A program made the translations under genes and the position numbers. Below, piece by piece: positions 12,414 through 23,500 of a stretch of DNA of 64,000 bases (positions are counted from its first letter, which is position 1; each line of letters begins with the position of its first letter). The notes beneath the pieces were generated by a model. The model made no database searches, was not told the DNA's origin, and saw only the letters and a list, made by a program, of their open reading frames with translations. Source of the DNA: Podarcis raffonei (lineage: Eukaryota; Chordata; Lepidosauria; Squamata; Lacertidae); the NCBI RefSeq assembly GCF_027172205.1, contig NC_070607.1, forward strand, positions 1,808,001 to 1,872,000, in the 5' to 3' direction.

Positions 12414-13463
12414 ATGAACCTAGAAACAGAAACATTTTGCCAAGAATACCTAGCACATAAAGGTACAGTAGTAAAACCATATTACTGGCTAACAGTGAGC
12501 CAAAGCTGTGTCAAGTGCCCTTATCACATAAGAACAGGTGAAGAAGCAAGAGTTCCTTATGTAGAATTTCATAATGCCTTTGGATTCCCATACAGATCAA
12601 TGCCTTCCCATAATAAACACCTTCTATTTTATGAATTGAGGCATTCATCAGGGAAATTAATTCAAAAAGGCCATGCTACAAATTGCACAGAGTACAACAT
12701 TCATCCAGAATCAATGTTATTTGAAATAGGCGGTTATCTAGATTCAGTTGTGCACAATTATGAGAATGCTGGATACATAATTATTTATTCAAACTACTCA
12801 CCTTGTAACGAGGCAGAGCATGGCTGCATAAGCAAAATGTACAACTTCCTGATGAAGTATCAAGACATTACACTCTGCATTTATTTTGCACAGCTGTACC
12901 ACACAGAGGAGGATTTCCCAGTATCCACATGGAACTGTGAAGCTCTGCAAAGCCTGGCTAGCATGTGGCCTCAGGTGACATTGAGCCCACTGTGTGGTGG
13001 ACTTTGGCATTCCCTCCTAAACAGTTTTGTGACTAATATACAACACCCAAGTCTCCATCATCCAATTTTGCCTGCAAGAGTATGGGCTGACAGACGAAAT
13101 GCACAACAAATTAGCAGCATTACAGGAATGAAATTTCCTTTTATGAAGACCCAGCCTCAGCCAGGCTATGGACACCCAACTGTTCTGCCATCTCTGCAAA
13201 AGTACTTTTTGCCCAGTTCAGACTCTCAGCATCCAGCACCAATGATGAATGGTAGATTGCTCCCTCTGAGGATACCGCCCCCCCATTCAACACCTCCCAT
13301 TGATGTTTTTTCCAGTTTTAGAAAGCAGCCACTATACCCCCAACCTAAAAATATTGTCAGACACTTAAAAATGCCAGATAAGTCATTAAGCAAAGCTAAA
13401 CGTCTGCAAGTAATTCCAAACGGAAGATCTGTTTACACGGAAAGAATTACTGAACGAGTTTAA
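12414..13463 (+). CDS. APOBEC4: APOBEC4, putative C-to-U editing enzyme family member
   Basis: Encodes 349 residues in a single coding exon and aligns along its length with vertebrate APOBEC4 (human about 367). Landmarks are KPYYWL near residue 21, NCPYHIRTGEEAR-like KCPYHIRTGEEAR near 34-46, the zinc-ligand and catalytic pair H97-P98-E99, and the second zinc site P130-C131-x6-C138 followed by ISKMYNFL. An IYFAQLYHTE block and a C-terminal PKNIVRHLKMP segment follow. The start chosen is the ATG matching the mammalian N-terminus. A splice acceptor (TTTGTGTGTTTCAG, ending 12376) precedes it, fitting a 5' UTR exon upstream and coding in the last exon. The frame is open further upstream only because it runs through the acceptor. 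The lysine-rich tail of mammalian APOBEC4 is absent; the protein ends ITERV. Deaminase activity of APOBEC4 is unproven in the family as far as I know. It lies about 4 kb upstream of ARPC5 on the same strand. Confidence 0.95.
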   Translation: MNLETETFCQEYLAHKGTVVKPYYWLTVSQSCVKCPYHIRTGEEARVPYVEFHNAFGFPYRSMPSHNKHLLFYELRHSSGKLIQKGHATNCTEYNIHPESMLFEIGGYLDSVVHNYENAGYIIIYSNYSPCNEAEHGCISKMYNFLMKYQDITLCIYFAQLYHTEEDFPVSTWNCEALQSLASMWPQVTLSPLCGGLWHSLLNSFVTNIQHPSLHHPILPARVWADRRNAQQISSITGMKFPFMKTQPQPGYGHPTVLPSLQKYFLPSSDSQHPAPMMNGRLLPLRIPPPHSTPPIDVFSSFRKQPLYPQPKNIVRHLKMPDKSLSKAKRLQVIPNGRSVYTERITERV

Positions 13464-14123
13464 AGTATCAAGTCTAAAGAGCATGAACTGCACAGAAACA
13501 GGATCCAATTCACCTCATTCAAAAATTGAACGCAGGGCTGACAATTCACTCGGCATGTAAGCAGCTCAAATGCTTATACGCATGTTTTTCATATGTACTG
13601 TGGCTATTATGCCAGCATAGGAAACACCAACTTCGAGCCGCTGAATGAAGAGACTAAGGCAATTCTGCTAGTCAGTGTGGCTACTGGACAGCGTCATCCT
13701 CCATTTTCTGTTAGAGTATTAAGACAACTTTCATCTTAAGGATATTTCCTTTATAATAATTATTTTGTACTGATTTGTTGTCATTGTTCTATGCAGTTTT
13801 GGCTGTAAACTTGTACCTGCCAACAGAAAGCTGGGATATAAATGTAATAAAATAAATCCAATCATCAAACATGCTGCATGTAAAAGACTAATATTCAATT
13901 CTTCTATCATCTCCAGAAAATACCTTAAAGTCAGCCCAGACATCATCAGCGCTATTTGGAAATTCAATTTATTTTTGCTACGCCTTGCTTTTTAGTGGAT
14001 ATCACAGGTAGCTCTTCAAACTTCCCTTTGAAATTATTAAAAGTACTTGCAAGCATAATGGTTCGGAGTGGGTGGATACCTATTCCTGGAATAATCTTGC
14101 ATCTGATGAAGTTCAGTCAAGTC
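13464..14123. other. APOBEC4 3' UTR and intergenic DNA
   Basis: Probable 3' UTR follows the stop. An AATAAA occurs near 13848-13860 within GCTGGGATATAAATGTAATAAAATAAAT, which also resembles a LINE tail, so it is not a certain polyadenylation signal. No other gene was seen. Confidence 0.4.
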
Positions 14124-14799
14124 CAGGGGTTGGCAAACTAGGCTCTGTGGGCCAAATCAGGCCCACGAGGGTTGTTAACCTGGCCCGGCCGCTGTCTGAA
14201 CTCCCTGGAAAAAAAGACAAAAAAGAGGGAAGCCGCCACACGTTCTTGCGTGAAGTCCTCCTTCAGGAGGTGCAGGAGGAAAAGGAGGAGGCAGAGGTGC
14301 CGCTGGCGGGAAAAGAGGCACCATCCTGGGCAGGGGAGGGGGCGAGAGATTTACGGGCGGAGGGAAAAGAGTGAGGGTGAAGAGAACAGGTAGGAGCTCT
14401 CCCCACTGGCTGAACAGCGGCGCTCTGGCCTCTGCTGCCCCCATCCCACCCCCGAAGGGCCCCCATCCCACCCCCGAAGCATGGAAGAGGCGCCAGCGGC
14501 AGGAGGCCCAGCAGGCCACAATGCAGCACCAAACCCAGGCGAGGAGCCCCCCATCCAAACAATGACTATCATCAGTGCAGGTAAGATTTTTATTTTTTTT
14601 AATTTTTATCATCTACAATACTGTCTGGCCTGCCTGGTACTCTTGCATGGAATGGGTTCTTTTAAAATGCACCTGTGGGTTATTTGTGGGGCCTGCCTGA
14701 TGTGCATAGGAATTCATTCATTTCCCCCCACTCAAAATATAGTCCAGCCCCCACAAGGTCTGAGGGAAAGTGGACCAGTTGCAGACCCCTGATCTAGTC
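14116..14799 (+). mobile_element. hAT-type MITE, second subfamily
   Basis: Begins CAGGGGTTGGCAAACT (14124) and ends GCAGACCCCTG (14791). The 8-bp flanks GTCAAGTC and ATCTAGTC match at 6 of 8 positions. The core is purine- and GC-rich and differs from the 11.4-kb copy. It has no transposase. It is older or of another subfamily, since the duplication is imperfect. Confidence 0.6.
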
Positions 14800-14841
14800 C
14801 ATGAAAGTGTATGCTGCAACAAATCTGCTGCACACAATCCG

Positions 14842-14976
14842 GAAGGCAGCCCTGTATAGGGAAGTTTTTAATGTTTGATGTTTTATTATGCTTTTATATT
14901 ATGTCATAAGCTGCCCAGAGTGGCTGGGGCAACCCAGTCAGGTGGGCACGGTACAAGATATAAAACTATTATTATT
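14842..14976 (+). mobile_element. L2-family LINE 3' tail
   Basis: AAGGCAGCCCTGTATAGGGA, then CCCAGAGTGGCTGGGGCAAC and an ACTATTATTATT end. This matches the 3' end of the L2 copy at 59.5-60.3 kb and the reverse-oriented tail at 50.75 kb. Only the 3' UTR is retained. Confidence 0.7.
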
Positions 14977-14986
14977 ATACATATCT

Positions 14987-15036
14987 ATTCAGAAGTCCCC
15001 AAAGATATAAATGAGGCCTACTCCCAGGCAAACAGG
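14987..15036. repeat. Dispersed short motif, copy 3, split by a MITE
   Basis: TCTATTCAGAAGTCCC ... GGCCTACTCCCAGGCAAACA, interrupted by the Tigger MITE at a TA. The motif's usual ending resumes after the MITE as TATCCTATTGCTGG. The short motif is therefore older than the MITE insertion. Confidence 0.5.
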
Positions 15037-15505
15037 TACAGTGGTGCCCCGCAAGACGAATGCCTCGCAAGACGGAAAACCCGCTACACGAAAGGGTTTT
15101 CCGTTTTGGAGGTGCTTCGCAAAACAAATTTCCTATGGGCTTGCTTCGCAGGATGAAAATGTCTTGCGAGTTCCTGCGGGGTTTTTTTCCTCCCCCCCCC
15201 CTTTTTCCCAAGCCACTAAGCCACTTATCAGCTGATCCGCTACGCCGCTAAACAGCTGATCCGCTAAGCCGCTTATCAGCTGATCCGCTAAGCCGCTTAT
15301 CAAGTGATCCGCTAAGCCGCTAAACAGCTGATCCGCTAAGCCGCTGATCTGCTAAGCCGCTTATCAGCTGATCCGCTAAGCCCGCTAAGCCGCTAATAGC
15401 TTTAATCCGCTAATCCGCTAATGGGCTTGCTTCGCAAGACGAAAAAACCGCAAGACAAAGAGACTCGCGGAACGGATTCTTTTCGTCTTGCGAGGCACCA
15501 CTGTA
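15037..15505 (+). mobile_element. Tigger-type MITE (TcMar-Tigger), non-autonomous
   Basis: A 465-bp element (15039-15503) flanked by TA dinucleotides. Its ends CAGTGGTGCCCCGCAAGACG and CGTCTTGCGAGGCACCACTG are inverted repeats. The outer ~100 bp (including GGGTTTTCCGTTTT and CCTATGGGCTTGCTTCGCA) resemble the ends of the 3.3-kb Tigger at 22.4-25.7 kb, so that element or its kin is a plausible source of transposase. The centre is a short-period minisatellite. Confidence 0.85.
15217..15405 (+). repeat. Minisatellite inside the Tigger MITE
   Basis: Tandem units of about 24 bp built on GATCCGCTAAGCCGC alternating with TTATCAGCT or TAAACAGCT, roughly seven to eight copies with small deletions. It is confined to the MITE's interior. 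Confidence 0.85.
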
Positions 15506-15615
15506 TATCCTATTGCTGGCTTGATTATTCTCTTACTGCACTACATAATTATTTGCTGTTCCTACTTTGGTAAAGAACTTAAACTTGGGGGTATGCACTG
15601 GCTGCTGTTTTTAAA

Positions 15616-15616
<1 letters not shown>

Positions 15617-15662
<46 letters not shown>

Positions 15663-15681
15663 GATAATAATAATAATAATA
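15617..15681 (-). repeat. (AAT)n microsatellite tail of L2
   Basis: AAT repeat with one TAG interruption, at the 3' end of the minus-strand L2 copy that follows. Confidence 0.9.
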
Positions 15682-16597
15682 ATTTTTTATTTATACCCCG
15701 CCCTCCCCAGCCAAGGCTGGGCTCAGAGCAGCTTACAAGCAATAATAAAAACAAGATGAATGTTTACAACTTAAAAACAAAAATAAAATACAACATTAAA
15801 ATAATGGAACATTAAAATATTAAAATGTAGCCTCATCGCAGGAGGAGAAGGAAAAGAAAAAAGAAAGAAAGAGAGGGAGGGAATCAAATTGGCTCCAGGC
15901 CAAAGGCCAGGCGGAACAACTCTGTCTTACAGGCCCTGCGTGGAGAAATCAGATCCTGCAGGGCCCTGGTCTCATGAGGCAGAGCGTTCCACCAGGCCGG
16001 AGCCAGTGTTGAAAAGGCCCTGGCTCTGGTTGAAGCCAATCTAACTTCCTTAGGGCTCGGGACCTCTAGGGTGTTGCTATTTATGGACCTTGAGGCTCTC
16101 CGTTGGGCATACCAGGAGACGCGGTCCCGTAGGTACGAGGGTCCTAGGCCGTGAAGGGCTTTAAAGGTCAAAAGCAGCACCTTAAATCTGACCCTGTACT
16201 CCACCGGGAGCCAGTGCAGCTGGAAAAGCACTGGGTGAATATGCTCCCATGGCAGAGACCCTGTGAGGAGCCTCGCTGCAGCATTCTGCACCCGCTGGAG
16301 TTTCTGGGACAGCTTCAAGGGCAGCCCCGCGTAGAGCGAATTACAGTAGTCAAGCCTGGAGGTGACCGTCGCATGGGTCACTGTGGCCAGGTCGGGGCCG
16401 GAAAGGTAAGGGGCCAACTGCTTGATGCGGCGAAGGTGGAAAAATGTCACCTTGGCTATTGCTGTAACTTGCGCCTCCATGGAAAGTGAGGCGTCAAGGA
16501 TTACACCCAAACTCTTAACGGAAGGCAATGGCACTAATTGCCCCCCCCCAAGAGAAGGGAGTTGGTTCCGCATCCCCATGCCATCCCGACCCAGCCA
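15682..16597 (-). mobile_element. L2 LINE, 3' fragment with open RT C-terminus
   Basis: On the minus strand a 231-codon frame (16579-15884) encodes the C-terminal RT and linker region (SLGVILDASLSMEAQV, DYCNSLYAGLPLKL, QNAAARLLTG, TFKALHGLGPSYLRD, WWNALPHETRA). It is followed by a ~200-bp 3' UTR. The 3' UTR is nearly identical to that of the minus-strand L2 at 30.08 kb, which suggests recent activity of this family. It is 5'-truncated near 16597. Confidence 0.9.
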
Positions 16598-16779
16598 AAA
16601 AGCGATGCGTCCGCCTCATGACCTTGGGGATGAGGTGGAAATCCGAATTAGAAGGGCAAAGTTGTACCACAAAAAACCCCGTCAGAAGATACAAATGTCT
16701 AACAATTTTCTTTTACGAGCACTGAGCAAAAATCAGAGCGAACCGCCCTCTGGTTCCGAGCAGCCGTGGGGCTTCTTTC

Positions 16780-17383
16780 AGGCCTAACAGCCCCCCCCCA
16801 CCAGCCAGGCGACATTTTGGCCCCCGGCTGGAATTCGGAGGCCGGGATCCCGGGCCCATCCGTTGCTATAGGAACCTGCCCAAGATCACGTGTCAGCCAG
16901 CCTCTCAATTGCCTCCCACAGCCCAGCGCCCCACCCCGCCGCGCGCGCAATTCTGCGCATGTGCTCGTTCAGGAGGTAACGGGGGGGGCGAGAGGGAAAT
17001 GGCTGCTTGACGCATGCTCATTAGAATGGGTGGCGCGCGCATGCGCAACGCTAGCGAGCATAAAAGACTTAAAACTCAGCGCTGGTTGGGGGTTTTTAAT
17101 CAGAAGGGCCTGGAAAAGGTCGCGCTCTCGCAGAAGCTTACAAAAAAAAACGCGCCGGAGGAGAAATGACGTAATGGCGGTTAACTTGGTGTAGATTGTC
17201 CGCATGCGCAGAGCGGAGGAGAGGTGGGAGTGAAACCACTCGCGCATGCGTGGTGTCGGTGTTGGCTGCCGCTCCCTCCGTGACGTGCGTCCTTCCGCCG
17301 CCTGGAAGGGGCGGAGTCCCGCCTCTCGCCGCCGCCGCCGCCGCCGCCTTCCTTCGCCCGAGCGAGTCAGGCGGGGCGCAGCC
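16780..17383 (+). promoter_or_regulatory. CpG-rich promoter region of ARPC5
   Basis: High GC and dense CpG up to the ARPC5 start codon and continuing past exon 1. It contains NRF1-like palindromes GCGCATGCGC (about 17036-17046), CGCATGCGCA (17201-17210) and CGCGCATGCG (17241-17250). A CRE-like TGACGTAA (17167-17174) overlaps a YY1-like ATGGCGG (17174-17180), and TGACGTG lies at 17281. Such sites suit a housekeeping promoter. The transcription start itself cannot be fixed from sequence. Confidence 0.75.
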
Positions 17384-17526
17384 ATGGCCAAGCACACGGT
17401 CTCCTCCGCGCGCTTCCGCCGGGTGGACGTGGACGAGTACGACGAGAACAAGTTCGTGGACGAGGAGGACGGCGGCGACGGCCAGGTGGGCCCCGACGAG
17501 GGCGAGGTGGACTCGTGCCTGAGGCA
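17384..17526 (+). CDS. ARPC5: ARPC5 coding exon 1
   Basis: Encodes residues 1-47 plus two bases of codon 48 (Gln). It ends ...CTGAGGCA directly before ATATCCTGAG. There is no GT donor at the correct codon; the boundary is set by the conserved protein and by the U12 consensus. Confidence 0.95.
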
Positions 17527-20500
17527 ATATCCTGAGGGAAACAGAAACGAGTCGCGGGGGGGGCTCTCCCTTCCCATGGAGGGCGGGCGGGCTGAGGAAG
17601 GGCCCTTGGGCGCCGGGACAGGCGCCGCGCCTCCCCTGCCACCTCCGGTCCAGCTGGAAGGGACCTCGGGGGTCATCTAGCCCAACACCCAGCAGTGCTG
17701 GGATCTTGTCGCCCAACCCCCGGCCCTGAGGAGCAGGGTCGCCCTGCCTGCCTGCCCGCCCGCCCGCCGAGGCCCTTGGCTTCTCCATCTTCCATCTCTT
17801 CCGCAGAGGAGGAGGAGGTGGGTGGGGGCGGGGCGGGGCGGAGAGAAAGGATGACAGGAGCCTGAACGGGGGCTGTGCTCCCCCCCCCGCCGGTATGGAT
17901 GCAGTTTTTTGGGGAGGGGGCTTCTGCTACACCCGCAGCCGGTGCCTGCTCGATGGGAGGCAGATCCTCACTCGAATTCCTCCCTCGTCGCCTCTGACTC
18001 CCTAAGTGGGGTTTGCGAACCCTTTTCCCTTTCACAGAATTGTAAAGGGGCCCCAAGGGGTCATTAACTCCCTGCAATGCAGGAGTCTTAACTGAAGCAT
18101 CCACGACAGATGGCCATCCAACCTCTGCCTAAAATCCTCCATGGAAGGAGATGCCACCACCACCTGATTGAATCCTCCACTGTTGAACAGCTCTTACTGA
18201 GAGACAATCTTGCTGGTTGGAAGAAAACCTTACAGCACACAAGAGTGCATCTTGGTTTTTAATCATGTGTGTTTACTTGGAAGTAAGGCCCACAGTCATG
18301 GGCTGGTTGTATTTTTCACCCACATTTCACACAGATGCTTTGTAGGCGGGGTATAAAGGGAACCTAGCTGACATTTGAACTTTTAACATTTCAGACCCAT
18401 TCTGTACAACTGAGAGACCATTTTAAACCACACTGGCTTTGAGCATGAAGGCATCTCAATGTAGCCATTGTTTCAGCAGACTGTAATGTTGATGTTCACA
18501 GTCATGCTGTCCTGTAGTTCATGCTATTCCTCACAACATTTCTATGGAAGAAAAAAGAACTGTGGTGTAAAACAGAGAGTGATTTATGCAATAACAAGAA
18601 CTAACAGCTTTGGTTGAACATATATTTTAACTTTCCTCCACCTTCAATACACAAAGTTTTATCTTGCTTTCCTGCTGAACACACACACACACACACACTA
18701 CTCTGCTCCTCCTTCAGGGTTCATTGCTCTTTTTTTCCACAGGTCAAAAGTTAGGTCTGGAACTTTTTCTTGATTGACACTCTATAATCATTTAATCACT
18801 TCATGGATTTTTTTAATTCAAAAGTGTGTGAAAGAGTTTCATGGTTGACAGCATTGTTGAAAACACACCTCTTCAGTAATGTTAAAATTACTTGATCTGT
18901 TTTCCAAGCTGTGAATTCATGTGTCTGCATAGCATAGTTGAAGCTCATTTTTTAACATTCTCAAAAATACCCCATATCATGATACTGTAGTGTAGTACAA
19001 TTTAATATTAAAAAATGAGATTGTTAATCAGCTAAAAATGTTTAGCCATATTCAGTGGGTCTACTTGTAAGAATTGCATTAGTCTGTGGATAGCTTTAGT
19101 AAGAGATAAGTGTTCATGGGGCAGATGTTCTATTTTCATTAGAACTTATTTTGTAATAAGCTTCAGGCATATCTGAAAAGGAAAAAATAGCTTAATATAG
19201 TATAATCTGAATGGCTTAACATGGTAGCAGCTTTGCACATCTACTTTTATAAGTGTCTTTTCTCACTGTTTGCCTGCACAGTCCTAAAGCATGCATTTGA
19301 CAGTGTTACATCGAATTGAAGAACATGGGAGAAGGAGTCTGCAAAGCATTACAGCCTTCTAACTTCCTCCTGTCAGACTAAAACAGTAGAGGAAGTACAC
19401 GAATTCAGTAGGGTCTTTCCTTTTATGGAAACAGTTGCATCTAGTCAGTGATAGTGCAACTGGTATTCAGTTCCATTTTGTAATCTTAAGCACACTCACT
19501 TGAGAACACAGTACAACTTATTTCTGGGTGAATTTTCATAGGATCAGGGAATTAGTGATTTGTCTCATTTATAGAAGAAACGGTTTCTAAGAATTTCACT
19601 GTTTAAATGAGTTCCAGGAAGTAATCAAGAAAGGAACCCCCCCCCCCATTTCCAAAACCAAATTGGGTCTAATTAAAATACAGTTCTGCATTGTCAACAG
19701 GCTGGCTGTTTTTTTTATATCTCTTGAGATGTGTTAATTTTTCTTTGCTTATTAGATATAGCATTCTCTAATCAGCCACTAAGATTTTTCAATCTGCTTG
19801 AGGCTTCTCTAAGCTCTGTGCTATGTAGTGGGAAAGAGTAAGGTTTGAGTCAGAAAGTCCTCTCTTCAAATTCAACTTCAGCCATTTGTGAAGTGTCGTT
19901 ATACAAACTAGTCAGCTTTAGTGCTTCTCTCTTCACCCCCAGGTGCATAAGATACTACATAAGATACTGAAAAACCTTACGGGGCTATTTTAAGGTTCCT
20001 ATGAATGTATCTGAAGCATTTTGAACTCTTGAAATGTGTTCTATAACTATTACTAGTTTTTGAACCCTCAAAGCTTGGCAAAATTGTCTTTTCCTTAACT
20101 GCTGTTTACGGGGAACATGATGGCTGCATTACAGGCAGCTCTGAAAAATCCTCCAATCAACACCAAGAGTCAAGCCGTAAAGGTGAGGTAACAGGAGAAT
20201 TATGGTATAATAGTGATTGAAGACTGCTCTTCTTTTTCAGAATATTTTAACCACATCTAAAAACACTGCTGAATTGCTGCATCACTGCTGCAACTCTCAA
20301 AACTTAGTGGACGTGTTTAAGTGTTATTGCATTGGTGACTTCAGGATTGGATAACTGCAATTAATGTAGAATGCTGCAGCACAGTTGCTGTCAAAGAAGA
20401 CTCTGTTGTCATACAACACCTCTATTCAGATATCTGCACTAGTTGCTGATTTGTTATTGGGCTGAGTTCAGGATATTAGTATTGGAGTAGAAAGCCCTTA

Positions 20501-23500
20501 ATGGCTTGAGACGAGCCTTACCCCACTGGTGCCCACTTGACTGCTTTGATCTGTGCACCTGGCACTGTTACAGGTGCCACATGATACTCTTTCTGCAATT
20601 GTAAGAAATCAATATTTTAGTATGGCAGAACCTATACTTTGGAACTGTCTGTCTATTGACATCAGGCCATGTATTGTGTCTTAATTGATTGTTTACAGAT
20701 CATCCTATTTTCAGTCCTGAACAGGCTGATGAAACAAAACGAATGAAGCCCTAGTCTGCATTCAGTGGTTCAAACATTGTGCAGATGGCTATAATGTTTA
20801 AAGTTCTTTTTAGAAGACAAAAGAGAAAATTAATTATAAAAGTAGAAATCCATTGTGTTCCTGTTGCTTTTTAAGTAAGGCATGGGAGACAGTTCTGCAA
20901 TGATAAATATATATTTGTATACATTTTTAATCCTACTTCTATTTAATTCTAAACAATGTTTTCGCATTCTATGAACAAGCAAGCCTTGGGCTCATCAGCT
21001 CTCCATCTCCAGTGCAGCTGTGTGGAGGAGATTGAAAGCTTTTGCTTCCGGTTTTAACTATCTGTAGTTTGTTGTTATGTCCAAAGTGTGGTTACTCTAA
21101 TCTAGGTTTAGGGTGGGGAAAAACAACACCAAGCAATGGATTTGGAAGTTGTATTGTTTCCCTAAACTTTAGTTAAATTCAACCATGGTTTCAGATTTGG
21201 ACATAACAATAAACTGTGGTTCATTGAAAAATACAGTGAAAGTGTCTGATTGCATAACTGTGCTGGACTTTGGGTAGTGCACAGTAGTTTAGTGTTATGT
21301 CCAAACCAGGTCACTCTAATAAGAACTTGTTGAACTGTTTTTGCCAAAGCAAGACAAAAGCATAAAGTGAGAAATGCAACTTAGACCCTGCAGAATGATC
21401 TGGGTCTGGTGTACCAATGAAGGGAACTGGGTAGGAAATGGCATAGAACAGGAGTGTCCAACTGGACAGTCGTGATCTACCAGTCGATCACGGGGTGCCC
21501 CAGTTGATCCTGGTCGATCGTAGGACCCCCCCAAAAAAAGCACAACAACTTTGGCTAATGTTCCCCCCCTAAAAAGCTCAACAACACTGGCTCATCCTCC
21601 CTGCAAAAAAACTCAACTACTTTGATGCTAGTTTTTCATAGTGGGAGTAGATCACAGTCTCTTGGAAGTTGGACACCCCAGGCATAGAACTTTTATTTGA
21701 GTTTGCCTCTTTTGAAAATTGCCATCTGCAACCTAGTTAATCTTTTGCCATTTCAGATAAAACAGAAGTATTCATAAGATCTTACTAATTCTATATTAGA
21801 ACTAATGTATTTACGCAACAAGTTGCAGACACAGTCATAATAGTCATGTAAGTCTAGTAGCTTAGTACTTGTTGATTTTTTATGGTAATCAGAACCTTTC
21901 TTAATAGTATAAACTGCAGTGGTCAACCCAAGTGCATGTTTGCTCAGAAGAAAATCAGCTGAGTTCAGTTGGACGTGCTTCTAAGTAAGCGAGCACAGGA
22001 TTGCAGTGTTCATGGTTCTTTTTCAATTTTTCTCCAGGATCGTGCAGAAAGTATTGTCCTGAAGGTTCTCATCTCTTTCAAAGCCAATGATATTGAAAAG
22101 GCAGTACAGTCTTTGGATAAGAGTGGAGTTGATCTCTTAATGAAATACATCTACAAGGGCTTTGAGAGTCCATCTGACAACAGCAGTGCTGTTTTACTAC
22201 AGTGGCATGAAAAGGTATGATGGCTTGGAATCATTCCTTTCTTGGGGTCTCTGAGTTGTGTGCTATTTTTTCTCCCTTCTCAATAAAGCATAGAACTTCT
22301 CAATAAAGCATAGGCAAGAAGGGAGGAAAAGGTAACAGAGCCACATGCATCCCCAATGATATAGCATACAGTGGTGCCTCGCAAGACGAAATTAATTCGT
22401 TCTGCGAGTTTTTTCGTCTAGCGAATTTTTCGTCTTGCGAAGCACGAAATCCCATAGGAATGCATTGAAATTCAATTAATGCGTTCCTATGGTCAAAAAA
22501 AGTCCAAACAAAGCCAAATTTGGTACAACAAGAGTTTATTAAGTGCTCTTTAAAGTCACACATACTGTAAAGAGCAGTTCAAAAATTCAAGGAACAATAA
22601 ATTAAGTTTCTAAACATGACAGAAAAACATTTAAAAATCAACAAAGTGTACCGTACATTTTCTAAGACTCTGGGGGACCACTCGAAGAAGGTTCCTCTTC
22701 CACTCTTTGCTTCTTGCTGAAGAACCTGTCCATGGTCTGCTGCTTCATCCGCCTTTTCAGCACCTCCCTGAAAGGCGACATGACCCTCGTATCAAAAGTG
22801 TTCGCAAGGTCATGTATCATGTGCTTGTTAGGGTGGTGCTGCTTGTGCCGCTGTGCAAAAGCCTGCACATCCTTCCACTTCTGGCAAATGTCCCTCAGTT
22901 CTTTGGAGGACAGCCGTTCCTCAGTTGCTTCCTCCTCTTCCAGCGAGGCCTGCTCCTGCGCAGCCTCTGCCTGCAGTTCGACCAGCTCCTGGGTGGTCAG
23001 CTCGTGGTCGTGCTCCTCCACCAGCTCGCTGACGTCCTCCTCTGTGACCTCCAGTCCCATGGTCCTCCCCAAGGCAACAATGTCCTGCACCACTGTTGAC
23101 TCTGGTCACTTGGTGCCACACAGTCCGGCCACAGGCTGCGCCAAGCGCAATTCAAATTTCTCTGGCTGATCCCGTTCCAGGCCGTGGTGATCATCTTCAA
23201 GCAGGTGACGATGTCGAAGTGGTCCTTCCATAATTCCCGCAGGGTGATGGTGGTGCAGTCAGTCACCTCGAAGCATTGCTTGGAAAGCTCCTTGGTGTAG
23301 AGTTTTTTGAAATTGGCGATGACCTGCTGATCCATCGGCTGGAGCAGTGGCGTGGTGTTAGGCGGCAGGAACATGATGTTGATGAAGCTGAACTCCTCCA
23401 ACAAGTCCTCCTCAAGGCCTTTAGGATGAGCAGGAGCATTGTCCATCTGAAGCAAAGCCTTCAGCGGCAGGTCGTTGTCCAGCAGGTACTGTTTGACAGC

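Larger units (their letters stand above)
17527..20109 (+). other. ARPC5 intron 1: U12-type AT-AC intron
   Basis: The 5' end ATATCCTG matches the U12 donor consensus ATATCCTT at seven of eight positions. Near the 3' end, TTCCTTAACT (20091-20100) matches the U12 branch-site consensus TTCCTTRAC. It sits about 11 nt before the terminal AC (20108-20109), the spacing used by the minor spliceosome. There is no polypyrimidine tract with AG at the required position. Joining at these points restores Q48-G49-N50 in frame. Confidence 0.93.

Noticed and set aside
15217-15405. Regularly repeated units resembling a CRISPR array
   Set aside because: Tandem repeats without unique spacers, in a vertebrate genome and inside a MITE.
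17246-17383. In-frame upstream extension of ARPC5 (46 extra codons starting MRGVGVGC)
   Set aside because: Arginine-rich translation of CpG-island DNA, not present in other ARPC5 proteins; the GCCATGG at 17384 matches the family start.
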